A stretch of DNA of 14,933 nucleotides from Alistipes sp. (GTDB taxonomy: Bacteria; Bacteroidota; Bacteroidia; Bacteroidales; Rikenellaceae), in assembly GCA_017391665.1 (NCBI GenBank), contig JAFOXS010000212.1, positions 1 through 14,933 on the forward strand, in the 5' to 3' direction. Of the stretch, positions 7,697 to 14,933 are shown one piece after another. The position numbers were made by a program, and so were the translations under genes. Below the pieces are notes generated by a model. It searched no databases and was not told the origin of the DNA. It was given only the letters and a program-made list of their open reading frames with translations. The stretch's first letter is position 1, and each line of letters opens with the position of its first letter.

Positions 7697-9004
7697 TTAA
7701 TTGGTTTTGCCGTTGTACAATATGCGCGCAAATACGGGATAGTGGTCCGAGTATCGCACACGATTATCCACCCTCTGACCAAGGCTGTCGCTTATGACGT
7801 GTTCCTGTGCCTGCTGCGCCTGCTCAAGCGTAGGCTCGGCCATCTGATTGCCATACGAGCGAACCCACACAGTGTCGCGCTGACCCGCACGACGACGAAC
7901 CGACTGCTCCAGCGTCCACGAATCGATCACTTCATACGACAGAGGTTCAAACTCCTCGCCCGAGAAGATATAGTCGATTCGCAACATATCGAAGAATCCG
8001 CGATATGTGTGCGAATAACCTCGGCCCGCCCAGCGGAATGCATCGCGCAGATCCCGAGATACGGTACGGTAGGTGTATGATATGGGAGTATCGTTGAAAT
8101 CACCACACACGATGGCAGGATATGGCGATGCGGCTACCATCTGCGCCAACATGTCGGCCTGCGCAGCACGCAGAGCATTATTGTCGGCAAGACGATGAAT
8201 CATGCTACGCATCTTACCCAGTGAGTCATCCTCGAAGTATGCGTGATTCTCGATGTAATCACTATCATCACGACGTATCGCCGTTGTATGCAGGTGGTTG
8301 TTGAAGATACGCAGCGTATCTTCCGTCGTGCCACGCTTTACAACGATATCGGCCCACACAAACTCCTTCAGGGAGTCAATTCTTCCGGCTCGGATAATCG
8401 GATAGCGGCTATAGATGGCGGGGCTCAAATCCACGCGTGAAAGCGATCGCGGCATAGGGCGCAGAGGCTCAAGCAGGGAGTCTGCAATGTCGCTGAAACC
8501 CATCTCCTGAAGGCACACAATATCGGGATTGATAGTCTTGATCATCGAGATGATGGAGTCGATGCAACGCTCGCCTTTATCGTCGATAAAGCTGCGCACG
8601 TTGTACGAGAGCACCTTTAGCGCTCGGCTATCATAACGGGGACGCAGATTGGGCTCGGTATAGACACGGCGCATCTCCAGTTTATAGAAGTGCGACAATT
8701 GTGCTATACCACACAACGAGATAATGAGCATAAGCGAAGCCACCACCACGCGCCATCGCACAATCCAGTAGAGCGTCAGCAGCGCCTGTGCAGCATAGAC
8801 AAACGGCGCAACAAGACCCAATGTTGAGACCCATCCCCACTCTCGCGGATCGAGCGTCGGCACAATGAGCGTAGCGATAAAGAGCGCAACAACGCACAGC
8901 GTGACAATACCCATTGCAATATCAACGAGTAGTCCCACGGTTGAGCGTTGATTTTTGCGTCGTCCGCTCGGAGAGGAGTACGTTCTGCCGTAGTAGTCTG
9001 CCAT
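7697..9004 (-). CDS. Membrane-anchored endonuclease/exonuclease/phosphatase family protein
   Basis: A 435-residue protein with three N-terminal transmembrane helices (about 24-49, 60-82, 86-104) and a C-terminal EEP domain of the DNase I/Mg-dependent phosphohydrolase fold. Catalytic motifs are complete and in order: SYNVR (N135), CLQE (E167), NNHLH (H237), GDFND (D302, N304), RIDYIF (D344) and SDHYP (D420, H421). A basic N-terminus followed by an odd number of helices predicts that the catalytic domain faces the periplasm. Between RIDYIF and SDHYP lies a segment of about 55 residues (362-416), rich in Gln, Arg and Ser, longer than I expect for the family. It starts 3 bases after the rhomboid stop, so it is probably translationally coupled. 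The substrate (nucleic acid, phospholipid headgroup or another phosphodiester) is unknown. Confidence 0.9.
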   Translation of the reverse strand: MADYYGRTYSSPSGRRKNQRSTVGLLVDIAMGIVTLCVVALFIATLIVPTLDPREWGWVSTLGLVAPFVYAAQALLTLYWIVRWRVVVASLMLIISLCGIAQLSHFYKLEMRRVYTEPNLRPRYDSRALKVLSYNVRSFIDDKGERCIDSIISMIKTINPDIVCLQEMGFSDIADSLLEPLRPMPRSLSRVDLSPAIYSRYPIIRAGRIDSLKEFVWADIVVKRGTTEDTLRIFNNHLHTTAIRRDDSDYIENHAYFEDDSLGKMRSMIHRLADNNALRAAQADMLAQMVAASPYPAIVCGDFNDTPISYTYRTVSRDLRDAFRWAGRGYSHTYRGFFDMLRIDYIFSGEEFEPLSYEVIDSWTLEQSVRRRAGQRDTVWVRSYGNQMAEPTLEQAQQAQEHVISDSLGQRVDNRVRYSDHYPVFARILYNGKTN

Positions 9005-9007
9005 CGG

Positions 9008-9664
9008 TTAGAAGAAGATTTTACGTTGTTTTCTCCACCAGTAGAGCAATCCCAGACCCCAAAGCATACCACCCAGGTGGGCAAAGTGAGCCACACCCGA
9101 CTGATATCCCGACAATCCGAAGAAGAGTTCGAGCAGACCATATATCAACACAAACCACTTAGCCTTGAGGGCTATGGGTGGGAAGATGAGCATAATTACA
9201 TTATTGGGATGCAATACACCATAGGCCAGCAGCAGGCCAAACACTGCACCCGAAGCGCCCACCGTAGGCACATACAGTAGATGCATGGCCGACTGCATGC
9301 CACCCGCTGCAAGAGCATGCTGATACTCGGCATATCCCACGCCAAGCTGCAACAGGGCTGCACCTACGCCACATACCATATAATAGGTGAAGAATCGCTG
9401 CGAGCCCAACTCATACTCCAACTGACGGCCAAACATCCACAGAGCAAACATATTGAAGAAGAGATGTGATACACCGCCATGCAGGAACATATAGGTGAAG
9501 ATCTGATAACTATGAAAGAATGAGCTCTCAACATTAAAGAGCGCAAAGCGAGCTATGAGTTCCTCACCCGCGGGCAAAAGCGTGGTTGCCAACAGAGCAA
9601 CGCAGTTGGCTATGATAATATTCTTAACTACCGGAGGGGTAGCGGGTTGTCTATATGCGTACAT
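9008..9664 (-). CDS. Rhomboid family intramembrane serine protease
   Basis: A 218-residue polytopic membrane protein with the rhomboid signature. The catalytic serine is S138 in GASGAVFG (136-143), the catalytic histidine is H196 in AHLGGMLWG, and the oxyanion-side motif is H67 with N71 in HLFFNM. About six transmembrane segments fit the core rhomboid fold with no cytosolic add-on domain. Both dyad residues are present, so it should be active, cleaving transmembrane segments within the membrane. Its substrate cannot be inferred. It lies between mutL (26-base gap, with a small hairpin) and the EEP gene (3-base gap). In some Bacteroidales two rhomboid genes sit side by side; only one is here. 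Confidence 0.95.
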   Translation of the reverse strand: MYAYRQPATPPVVKNIIIANCVALLATTLLPAGEELIARFALFNVESSFFHSYQIFTYMFLHGGVSHLFFNMFALWMFGRQLEYELGSQRFFTYYMVCGVGAALLQLGVGYAEYQHALAAGGMQSAMHLLYVPTVGASGAVFGLLLAYGVLHPNNVIMLIFPPIALKAKWFVLIYGLLELFFGLSGYQSGVAHFAHLGGMLWGLGLLYWWRKQRKIFF

Positions 9665-9676
9665 AACTATTTTCTT

Positions 9677-9689
9677 ACCGCCAAGCGGT
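9677..9689 (-). other. Small hairpin in the mutL-rhomboid gap
   Basis: ACCGC (9677-9681) and GCGGT (9685-9689) form a 5-bp stem with a 3-nt loop, 1 base past the mutL stop and 12 bases before the rhomboid start. No T-run follows, so it should not terminate. It could set mRNA stability or processing, or be chance. Confidence 0.35.
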
Positions 9690-9690
9690 G

Positions 9691-11745
9691 TTAGCTTAAT
9701 TTCGATTTCAACTCCTCGAGGGTAATCTCCGCCATGATGCTCTTACCCGAGGGTGTAAAACTATAATTCTCACATTTACCGAGACGAGAGAGCATATCCT
9801 GCGCCTCAGCCTCCGTTATACCTTGTTGCAGACGTGATGCTCGATATGCCATTACACGAGCCATATCGCTGCGCATACGCTCCCTGGCATCGCCCTGCAA
9901 CCCGACCTCATGCAACAGATCGTAAAGCAAAGTGTCGGCCTGCTCGCCCACAACGCTCGCCGGCACACCTCCAAGCACCACACGGCAATCATCCTTAAGG
10001 GTCATATCGAAACCCAAGGCGGCAAACTCAACTTCATGCTCCGCAAGCAGCTGGAAGTCATCCTCAGAGAGAGTTAACTCCTCGGGGAAAAGCAACTTCT
10101 GAGAAGCCATGCTACCCTGTCCGAGCATCGACATATAATCATCGTAAAGCAGGCGCTCTTTCACGCGACGCAGATCAACAATCAGGGGACGCCCCGCGCT
10201 CATGGCTATGGCATAACCTCCGATAAGCGGCACTACGGACGAGAATTCGAGGCTCGCCTCATACTCTATCTGCGACTGCATCGCCGAAGGGATAAACTCC
10301 AGCGTACTCTCCGACATCGTGCTCTCCATCTCGATAGAGGATGCTGCAGGCATTGCAAATTCCGACTCTATATCCTGATACTCCTCAGCAACGGGTTTTG
10401 CCATCTCATGCTCAATAAGCACTGGGGCAGCAGAAAGAGAGAAGTCGCTAGCCGATGAAATCTCACTCCACGACACATCACGCAGACTATCTGATTTGGG
10501 TGTAACAACGCGTGGCTTTGTGGCTGGCATCGCCGCTGGTTTTGCCGCTGCACTGCGCTGTGCAAGTTCAAACGGATCATCGAAGGCTCCATCGAGAGCC
10601 TCCGTAGGCTCTGCCACATCGATATAATCCTCGCGGAAAGGGTTATAGTCGGCAAGTGAAGTACTCTTGGGCTCGGCATATATCGCTCCCTGCGAACTGC
10701 CCAGCACCGGAATATTTATAGCGACACTATTGTCAAAGTCCATCATCGCCACACTGCCACTCTTGGCCAACGTGCTACGCACGGCAGCCGTTACGATCTG
10801 ATTCACCTCCTCGGTATCTGCAAAGTGAACTTCGGTCTTATGGGGTGACACATTCACATCTATTCGCTCGGGGTCAATGGTAAGGTAGAGAAAGTACGAC
10901 GGCGCATCCTTCTCGGGAATCAGTTTCTCGTAGGCCTTCATGATGGCGCGATAGATTCGCGGCGAATTGAAGTAACGGCCATTAACGAAGAGATACTGCT
11001 CGGTATTCTTCTGCTTGGCAGCCGACGGACGGCCAACATAGCCCTGAACCTTCACAATAGTAGTATCGACATCGACCTCCAAAAGATTGGTCTTTATATG
11101 GCGACCCACAACGCCAATGATACGCTCCTGCAACGATCCGCCCTCCAGTGTCATAATGGGCATATCGTTCGACATCAGGCAAAAACGAATCTGCGGATTG
11201 CAGAGCGCCACCTGTCGGAAGACACGCTTGATGGCATTAACCATTTTGGTGCGGTCGTTATTGAACTTACGACGTGCGGGAGCCGTATAGAAGAGGTTAC
11301 GCACCAAAAACTGCGAACCGACGGGACACATCGTGGGAGTCTGCGAGATGAACTCGCCTCCGTTGACAATGGTGATGGTACCTATTTCGTCTTCAGCCTG
11401 ACGGGTGCGCAGTTCGACCTGCGCTACGGCAGCAATCGAAGCCAGAGCCTCGCCACGGAAACCAAAGGTCTGCAAACGATACAGGTCATCGAAGGTCTCG
11501 ATCTTGCTCGTTGCATGGCGGTCGAATGCCATACGAGCATCCATGGGCGACATGCCGCAACCATTGTCCACAATCTGAATAAGTTCCAAACCCGCATTAC
11601 GGAAGTTGACCGTAATGGACGTCGCACCCGCGTCGATGGAGTTCTCCATCATCTCCTTTATGGCAGATGCAGGATTATCCACGACCTCGCCTGCCGCAAT
11701 CTGGTTGGCGACAATCTCGGGTAGCAAACGTATTCTATTCTCCAT
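9691..11745 (-). CDS. mutL: DNA mismatch repair protein MutL
   Basis: A 684-residue MutL. The N-terminal GHKL ATPase is intact: NQIAAGEVV (14-22), KEMMENSIDAG with catalytic E31 and Mg ligand N35, DNGCGM (60-65), TSKI (79-82) and FGFRGEAL (94-101). The segment normally read as FYNTPARRKF is FYTAPARRKF. A long, poorly conserved linker runs from about residue 330 to 510. In the C-terminal dimerisation domain the endonuclease motif DQHA(X)2E(X)4E aligns with DLRRVKERLLYD near residue 523, keeping the first Asp and Glu but losing Gln, His and the last Glu. The terminal CPHGRP region reads FTPSGKS. The protein probably works with MutS as an ATP-driven matchmaker without its own nicking activity (inference). 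It lies 18 bases after the one-TM protein and precedes the rhomboid gene. Confidence 0.97.
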   Translation of the reverse strand: MENRIRLLPEIVANQIAAGEVVDNPASAIKEMMENSIDAGATSITVNFRNAGLELIQIVDNGCGMSPMDARMAFDRHATSKIETFDDLYRLQTFGFRGEALASIAAVAQVELRTRQAEDEIGTITIVNGGEFISQTPTMCPVGSQFLVRNLFYTAPARRKFNNDRTKMVNAIKRVFRQVALCNPQIRFCLMSNDMPIMTLEGGSLQERIIGVVGRHIKTNLLEVDVDTTIVKVQGYVGRPSAAKQKNTEQYLFVNGRYFNSPRIYRAIMKAYEKLIPEKDAPSYFLYLTIDPERIDVNVSPHKTEVHFADTEEVNQIVTAAVRSTLAKSGSVAMMDFDNSVAINIPVLGSSQGAIYAEPKSTSLADYNPFREDYIDVAEPTEALDGAFDDPFELAQRSAAAKPAAMPATKPRVVTPKSDSLRDVSWSEISSASDFSLSAAPVLIEHEMAKPVAEEYQDIESEFAMPAASSIEMESTMSESTLEFIPSAMQSQIEYEASLEFSSVVPLIGGYAIAMSAGRPLIVDLRRVKERLLYDDYMSMLGQGSMASQKLLFPEELTLSEDDFQLLAEHEVEFAALGFDMTLKDDCRVVLGGVPASVVGEQADTLLYDLLHEVGLQGDARERMRSDMARVMAYRASRLQQGITEAEAQDMLSRLGKCENYSFTPSGKSIMAEITLEELKSKLS

Positions 11746-11763
11746 CGGGTTTGGGGTTATTCT

Positions 11764-12225
11764 TTATTCAAATTCGATATCAGTAATCTCCAACTCATCA
11801 CCCTCGACGTAGTCGTTAGGCACGATGATAATTGGAGCATAGGGATCAAACTCCTTATACTCATTCATCTGGCGCTCAATCTGCTTCGATGAGGCGCTAT
11901 TGGATGTAGCCATCTCGAATATTGCACCAATTCGGGGCACAAGCACATAGATAAAGATTGCAATCAATATCAAACCCAGGCCCATAGTGAGCATCTTGTT
12001 TCGCTTGTCGGAATTGCGCTCCTTCTGCTCCTTCATTCGGCGGAATTCACGAGCCTCGCGCTTGGCCTTGATATACTGTCCAGGCTCATATTCGCCCTTC
12101 TCGGCCATACGCTCACCTCTGAGCTCGGCACGACGCATCTCACGCTCCTCCTTTGCGGGGTCATAGTAGCGCGGAATGTAGTTGAACTTATTGGCGTGAC
12201 GCTTGTGTGGTGAGAAAAATCCCAT
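11764..12225 (-). CDS. Conserved one-TM protein between dnaJ and mutL
   Basis: A 153-residue protein I recognise only as a Bacteroidales hypothetical. The N-terminus MGFFSPHKRHANKFNYIPRYYDP is followed by a highly charged stretch (about 25-77), rich in Arg, Lys and Glu and likely a long helix. One transmembrane segment (about 79-97, LTMGLGLILIAIFIYVLVP) follows, and the C-terminal tail is acidic and probably periplasmic (AGDEL-like ending EGDELEITDIEFE). The positively charged N-terminal part should remain in the cytoplasm, where it might contact nucleic acid or ribosomes (speculation). It lies 25 bases after dnaJ and 18 before mutL, so it is surely in the same transcript. No catalytic motif is seen. 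Confidence 0.85.
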   Translation of the reverse strand: MGFFSPHKRHANKFNYIPRYYDPAKEEREMRRAELRGERMAEKGEYEPGQYIKAKREAREFRRMKEQKERNSDKRNKMLTMGLGLILIAIFIYVLVPRIGAIFEMATSNSASSKQIERQMNEYKEFDPYAPIIIVPNDYVEGDELEITDIEFE

Positions 12226-12250
12226 AATACTCTCTTTTTATAAGTTTATA

Positions 12251-13405
12251 CTATCTAAAGAAGTTCTTCATGCGCTCGAAGATATTCTGCTGCTCAACGC
12301 TCTCGGCCTCCTTGAAGTGGGGTTGATCGGAGAGCTTCTCAACCAGCTTACGCTCCTCTGAAGTAAGAGATGAGGGGATGGTTATATCCACAACAATCAG
12401 AATATCGCCACGGCCGTAGCCATTCACATCAGGCAGACCCTTGCCTCTGAGGCGCAGCACCTTACCGGCATGGGTACCAGCAGCAATCTTGATCTTGGCC
12501 TTGCCATCGATTGTGGGAACCTCCACCTCGCCTCCGAGGATACAGGTTGTAACCGTAAGGTTCAGATTGTGAATCAAGTCGTTGCCGTCACGGATAAGTT
12601 CGGGGTTACGCTCCTCGTCAATCATCACAAGCAGATCGCCATTCACGCCACCACGGCGTGCAGCATTACCCTTGCCCTGAACCGTTACAGCCATACCTTC
12701 GCCTACACCTGCGGGGATCTTGATCTCCACGACCTCGTCACCACGCACTACGCCCTCGCCCGAGCACTTGTCGCACTTTGCAGTAATGGTCTTACCCTCG
12801 CCACCGCACGTAGGACACACACTCTGTGTCTGCATACGGCCAAAGAAGGTATTCTCAACGCGATTCACCACACCCGCACCATTACATGTCGAGCAGGTTG
12901 CATACGATGAAGAGTCCTTGGCACCCGTGCCACCACACTTATCGCACGCAATGGTCTTGCTGATCTTGAGTTTCTTGGTGGTGCCATTGGCAATCTCGGA
13001 TAATGTAAGCTTAACCTTCACACGAATATCCGAGCCGCGATTTACTCTGCGACCGCCACCACCACGTGATGAAAAGCCACCAAAGTGTCCTCCGAAGATA
13101 TCTCCAAACTGCGAGAAGATATCCTCCATAGAGAAACCGCCACCGAAGCCGCCACCAAAGCCGCCACCTGCGGCTCCGCTCATGCCTGCATGACCAAACT
13201 GATCATAGCGTGCACGCTTGTCCGGATTCGACAACACGTCGTACGCCTCGGCAGCCTCCTTGAACTTCTCCTCGGCCTCCTTATCACCCGGATTCTTGTC
13301 GGGGTGATACTTGATGGCCGCCTTACGGTAGGCTTTCTTTATCTCATCGGCATTGGCGTTGCGCTCAACGCCTAACACCTCGTAATAATCCCTTTTTTCT
13401 GACAT
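12251..13405 (-). CDS. dnaJ: Chaperone protein DnaJ
   Basis: A 384-residue type I (class A) J-protein that delivers unfolded clients to DnaK and stimulates its ATPase. The J-domain spans 1-70 with HPD at 34-36. A Gly/Phe-rich linker (about 71-115) contains three GGGF units encoded by a 12-bp tandem repeat near 13135-13168. The zinc domain has all four CXXCXGXG repeats, starting at C154, C171, C197 and C211. Two substrate-binding beta domains and the dimerisation tail complete the protein. Length is typical (E. coli 376). The gene starts 23 bases after grpE, so the two co-chaperones are co-transcribed. dnaK is not in the window, and I see no CIRCE or sigma-32-like element before the pair. Confidence 0.98.
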   Translation of the reverse strand: MSEKRDYYEVLGVERNANADEIKKAYRKAAIKYHPDKNPGDKEAEEKFKEAAEAYDVLSNPDKRARYDQFGHAGMSGAAGGGFGGGFGGGFSMEDIFSQFGDIFGGHFGGFSSRGGGGRRVNRGSDIRVKVKLTLSEIANGTTKKLKISKTIACDKCGGTGAKDSSSYATCSTCNGAGVVNRVENTFFGRMQTQSVCPTCGGEGKTITAKCDKCSGEGVVRGDEVVEIKIPAGVGEGMAVTVQGKGNAARRGGVNGDLLVMIDEERNPELIRDGNDLIHNLNLTVTTCILGGEVEVPTIDGKAKIKIAAGTHAGKVLRLRGKGLPDVNGYGRGDILIVVDITIPSSLTSEERKLVEKLSDQPHFKEAESVEQQNIFERMKNFFR

Positions 13406-13428
13406 CGTCTTTTTTCTCTAAAACATCG

Positions 13429-14034
13429 TTACTCTCCTACAACAACTTTTGCGTAACGCAATACCTTATCGCCCAGCATATAACCACGCTGCACGACATC
13501 GATCACCTTGCCCTTCTTATCCTCGCCTGCGGCAAAACGTGCCACAGCCTCGTGGAAGTCGGGATCGAACTCCTTATCCTGAGCCTCAATCTCGGTTACG
13601 TTCTTCTGACGCAGAGCCTCCTCGAACTTCTGCAATACCAAACGCTCGCCCTCGCGCAATGCGGCAATATCCTCGCTCTTATCCGAAGCCGCTACAGCAC
13701 GGCACATATCGTCCAGAACCGAGAGCATAGACTTGATTACATCCTGACCTCCGCTGGCAACAAGATCCATCTTCTCACGCAGGGTACGCTTACGATAGTT
13801 GTCAAACTCCGCCTGCAGGCGCATATACTTATCTCGCCATACGGCGATAACCTCCTCGGGGGTAGGCTCCTGTGCGGGCTGTGAATCGTCACTGTCTGCC
13901 ATTGTGTCAGCATCCGACTGCGCCTTATCTGCCATATTGTCGCAAGCAGCATCCTCGCACGAAGGATTCACATCCTTTTCATTCAAGCCATCCTGATCCT
14001 TAACATCCTGATCCTTAAGTTTCTGATCTGTCAT
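13429..14034 (-). CDS. grpE: Nucleotide exchange factor GrpE
   Basis: A 201-residue GrpE, which releases ADP from DnaK and so resets the chaperone cycle. Residues 1-57 are acidic and disordered, rich in Asp, Ser and Gln. A long helix (about 58-120) carries the family block EFDNYRKRT (76-84). The C-terminal beta domain that contacts DnaK has FDPDFHEAV (156-164) and QRGYMLGDKVLRYAKV (182-197). The N-terminal tail contains a 15-bp perfect tandem duplication (residues 6-15, KDQDV and KDQDG). The gene lies 56 bases after the RsmI-like gene and 23 before dnaJ. The longer upstream gap could hold a separate promoter. The start at 14034 gives the usual length; no Shine-Dalgarno is seen. Confidence 0.98.
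   Translation of the reverse strand: MTDQKLKDQDVKDQDGLNEKDVNPSCEDAACDNMADKAQSDADTMADSDDSQPAQEPTPEEVIAVWRDKYMRLQAEFDNYRKRTLREKMDLVASGGQDVIKSMLSVLDDMCRAVAASDKSEDIAALREGERLVLQKFEEALRQKNVTEIEAQDKEFDPDFHEAVARFAAGEDKKGKVIDVVQRGYMLGDKVLRYAKVVVGE
13989..14018. repeat. 15-bp perfect tandem duplication within grpE
   Basis: CATCCTGATCCTTAA occurs twice back to back (13989-14003 and 14004-14018, plus strand). The unit is five codons long, so a change in copy number keeps the frame. It encodes the repeated KDQD in the disordered tail of GrpE. Confidence 0.9.
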
Positions 14035-14072
14035 ATCTATATGTTTTATCGTTATTTCCTATATATATGGCG

Positions 14073-14105
14073 CAAATTGTATGCCCAACCCTATCCTATA
14101 ATAAA
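14073..14105 (-). promoter_or_regulatory. Weak candidate promoter for grpE-dnaJ
   Basis: On the minus strand TTTA (14105-14102) is followed after 20 bases by TACAATTTG (14081-14073). This resembles the Bacteroidales -33/-7 pair but has one base too many inside the -7 box. It lies in the longest gap of the minus-strand run and would give a leader of about 30 bases. It is suggestive only. Confidence 0.25.
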
Positions 14106-14807
14106 TATAGTCGGACGTTTGGCAATATCGGGCACACCAGCCTCACGCCAACGCGCAATGGTAAGGGTGCGGATAAACTCCTCGGGCGAGGTGATATCGC
14201 ACGCCACGGTAAGCAACGTATCGGCTGCGCAGACCTGCAGCATCTGCTCCATGAGCTTAATATTACGGTAGGGAGCCTCGATGAAAATCTGTGACTGATG
14301 CTCCACATGAGCCCGACGCTCAAAGCCTTTCAGAGCCTTGCCTCGCTCTGCAGGCTTTACGGGCAGATAGCCGTTAAAGGCAAAGGATTGTCCATTAAGA
14401 CCCGATGCCATCATAGCCATAAGTATTGACGAAGGGCCCACCAATGGCACCACACGAATGCCTCGGCGGTGGCACGCCTCAACAACCAGCGCTCCGGGAT
14501 CGGCAACACCCGGCACACCAGCCTCGGAGATAACACCCGCCGAGCGACCCTGCAACAGAGGTTTCACCATGGCCTCAACTGCTGCGCCCGCCGTAGTATG
14601 CTCATTGAGTTCTACAAACTCCAACTCATCAATCTTGCGCTGGATGCCCGCCTTCGAGAGAAAACGACGAGCCGAGCGAACATTCTCGACGATGAAGTAG
14701 TCCAAAGAATCTATCACACGACGATTCGCCTCGGGTACTACATCGTACACCTCGGTAGAGTCCGAAATCGGACATGGAATCATATATAATGTACCCTTCT
14801 CTGCCAT
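14091..14807 (-). CDS. RsmI-like SAM-dependent methyltransferase (tetrapyrrole-methylase fold)
   Basis: A 238-residue protein of the COG0313 group, whose best-known member RsmI 2'-O-methylates C1402 of 16S rRNA. Matches to the family: GTLYMIPCPISDS at 5-17 (RsmI: TPIGNL), ENVRSARRFL at 41-50 (RsmI: EDTRHTRRLL), ISEAGVPGVADPGA at 93-106 (RsmI: SDAGTP..SDPG), and VPLVGPSSILMAMMASGL at 120-137. It is shorter than E. coli RsmI (286), stops at FIIG, and lacks the C-terminal extension. The altered TPIGN and SDAGTP residues suggest a paralogue with a different target, probably beside a full-length RsmI elsewhere in the genome. I therefore give no gene symbol. Its ATG overlaps the alanine racemase stop by one base (TAATG), implying coupled translation. 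Confidence 0.85.
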   Translation of the reverse strand: MAEKGTLYMIPCPISDSTEVYDVVPEANRRVIDSLDYFIVENVRSARRFLSKAGIQRKIDELEFVELNEHTTAGAAVEAMVKPLLQGRSAGVISEAGVPGVADPGALVVEACHRRGIRVVPLVGPSSILMAMMASGLNGQSFAFNGYLPVKPAERGKALKGFERRAHVEHQSQIFIEAPYRNIKLMEQMLQVCAADTLLTVACDITSPEEFIRTLTIARWREAGVPDIAKRPTIFIIG

Positions 14808-14933
14808 TATTCTCTAACGTATATTCTCTTAACACGTGCCGCCACGGAGGTCATAATCTCATACGAAATCGTCCCCAATACGGCCGCCATATCCTCAAGT
14901 GTATTGCCGCGAGCCGATGAGAAGATCACCACC
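14807..14933 (-). CDS. alr: Alanine racemase C-terminus (partial)
   Basis: The reading frame enters from the right edge and supplies the last 41 residues: VVIFSSARGN, then TLEDMAAVLGTISYEIMTSV and AARVKRIYVRE before TAA. This is the C-terminal end of alanine racemase, the PLP enzyme that makes D-alanine for peptidoglycan; homologues end in a similar LGT-x-x-YEI and RV-x-R-x-Y pattern. In Bacteroidetes this domain is commonly fused behind MurF, so the full gene may be a MurF-Alr fusion. That cannot be seen here. The stop codon overlaps the methylase ATG by one base. The N-terminus and active site lie outside the window. Confidence 0.85.
   Translation of the reverse strand, partial: VVIFSSARGNTLEDMAAVLGTISYEIMTSVAARVKRIYVRE

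Noticed and set aside
7780..8950. Open frames on the plus strand opposite the EEP gene
   Set aside because: They are short, overlap each other, and are antisense to clear catalytic motifs.
11098..11724. A 208-residue open frame on the plus strand
   Set aside because: It is antisense to the conserved ATPase domain of mutL and shows no motif of its own.
13135..13168. Short tandem GC-rich repeats that could be taken for a regulatory or CRISPR-like array
   Set aside because: They encode the GGGF units of the DnaJ Gly/Phe linker. There are no spacers and the unit is only 12 bp.
14035..14090. A possible small RNA in the gap before grpE
   Set aside because: Only 56 bases, with no strong hairpin or T-run; at most a weak promoter is visible.

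Overview
The window is an ordinary, densely packed chromosomal segment of a member of the Bacteroidales, probably a Rikenellaceae/Alistipes-type gut bacterium. The genus is a guess, since no rRNA gene is present. Lineage evidence: a DUF2723 membrane protein of over 1000 residues, a TAnnTTTG-type promoter, almost no Shine-Dalgarno sequences, and an alanine racemase tail directly coupled to a short RsmI-like methylase. Base composition and codon use look uniform. I see no phage, integrase, insertion sequence, CRISPR, tRNA or rRNA, and no clear sign of recently transferred genes.

Layout. (1) 28-152: a long imperfect palindrome (about 43 pairs) whose right arm reaches the cysS stop codon. (2) 152-1633, minus: cysS (cysteinyl-tRNA synthetase). 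It has an unusually strong Shine-Dalgarno upstream that would add 14 residues. (3) 1634-1799: the divergent control region between cysS and the plus-strand operon, holding a Bacteroidales-type promoter and an 8-bp palindrome over its -33 region. (4) 1800-7170, plus: a three-gene operon of a secreted calcineurin-like phosphoesterase, a DUF2723 (TMEM260-like, putative protein O-mannosyltransferase) membrane protein, and a lipoprotein binding protein of the iron-siderophore/cobalamin class. (5) 7180-7218: a perfect 16-bp-stem bidirectional terminator between converging operons. (6) 14933-7236, minus: a long run of genes with short gaps, in transcription order alr (partial), RsmI-like methylase, grpE, dnaJ, a one-TM conserved protein, mutL, rhomboid protease, membrane-anchored endonuclease/exonuclease/phosphatase (EEP) protein, and a YhcH-family sugar protein.

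Functionally the minus-strand run is mostly housekeeping and quality control: cell wall D-alanine supply, GrpE-DnaJ co-chaperones for DnaK (dnaK is not in the window), mismatch repair, and intramembrane proteolysis. The plus-strand operon is directed at the cell envelope: all three products carry export or membrane signals.

I did not find a convincing new multi-gene system. The points most worth a second look are the 125-bp palindrome beside cysS, a MutL whose C-terminal endonuclease motif is visibly decayed, the strong Shine-Dalgarno before cysS, the orphan substrate-binding lipoprotein tightly coupled to DUF2723, and a 15-bp perfect tandem duplication at the start of grpE.
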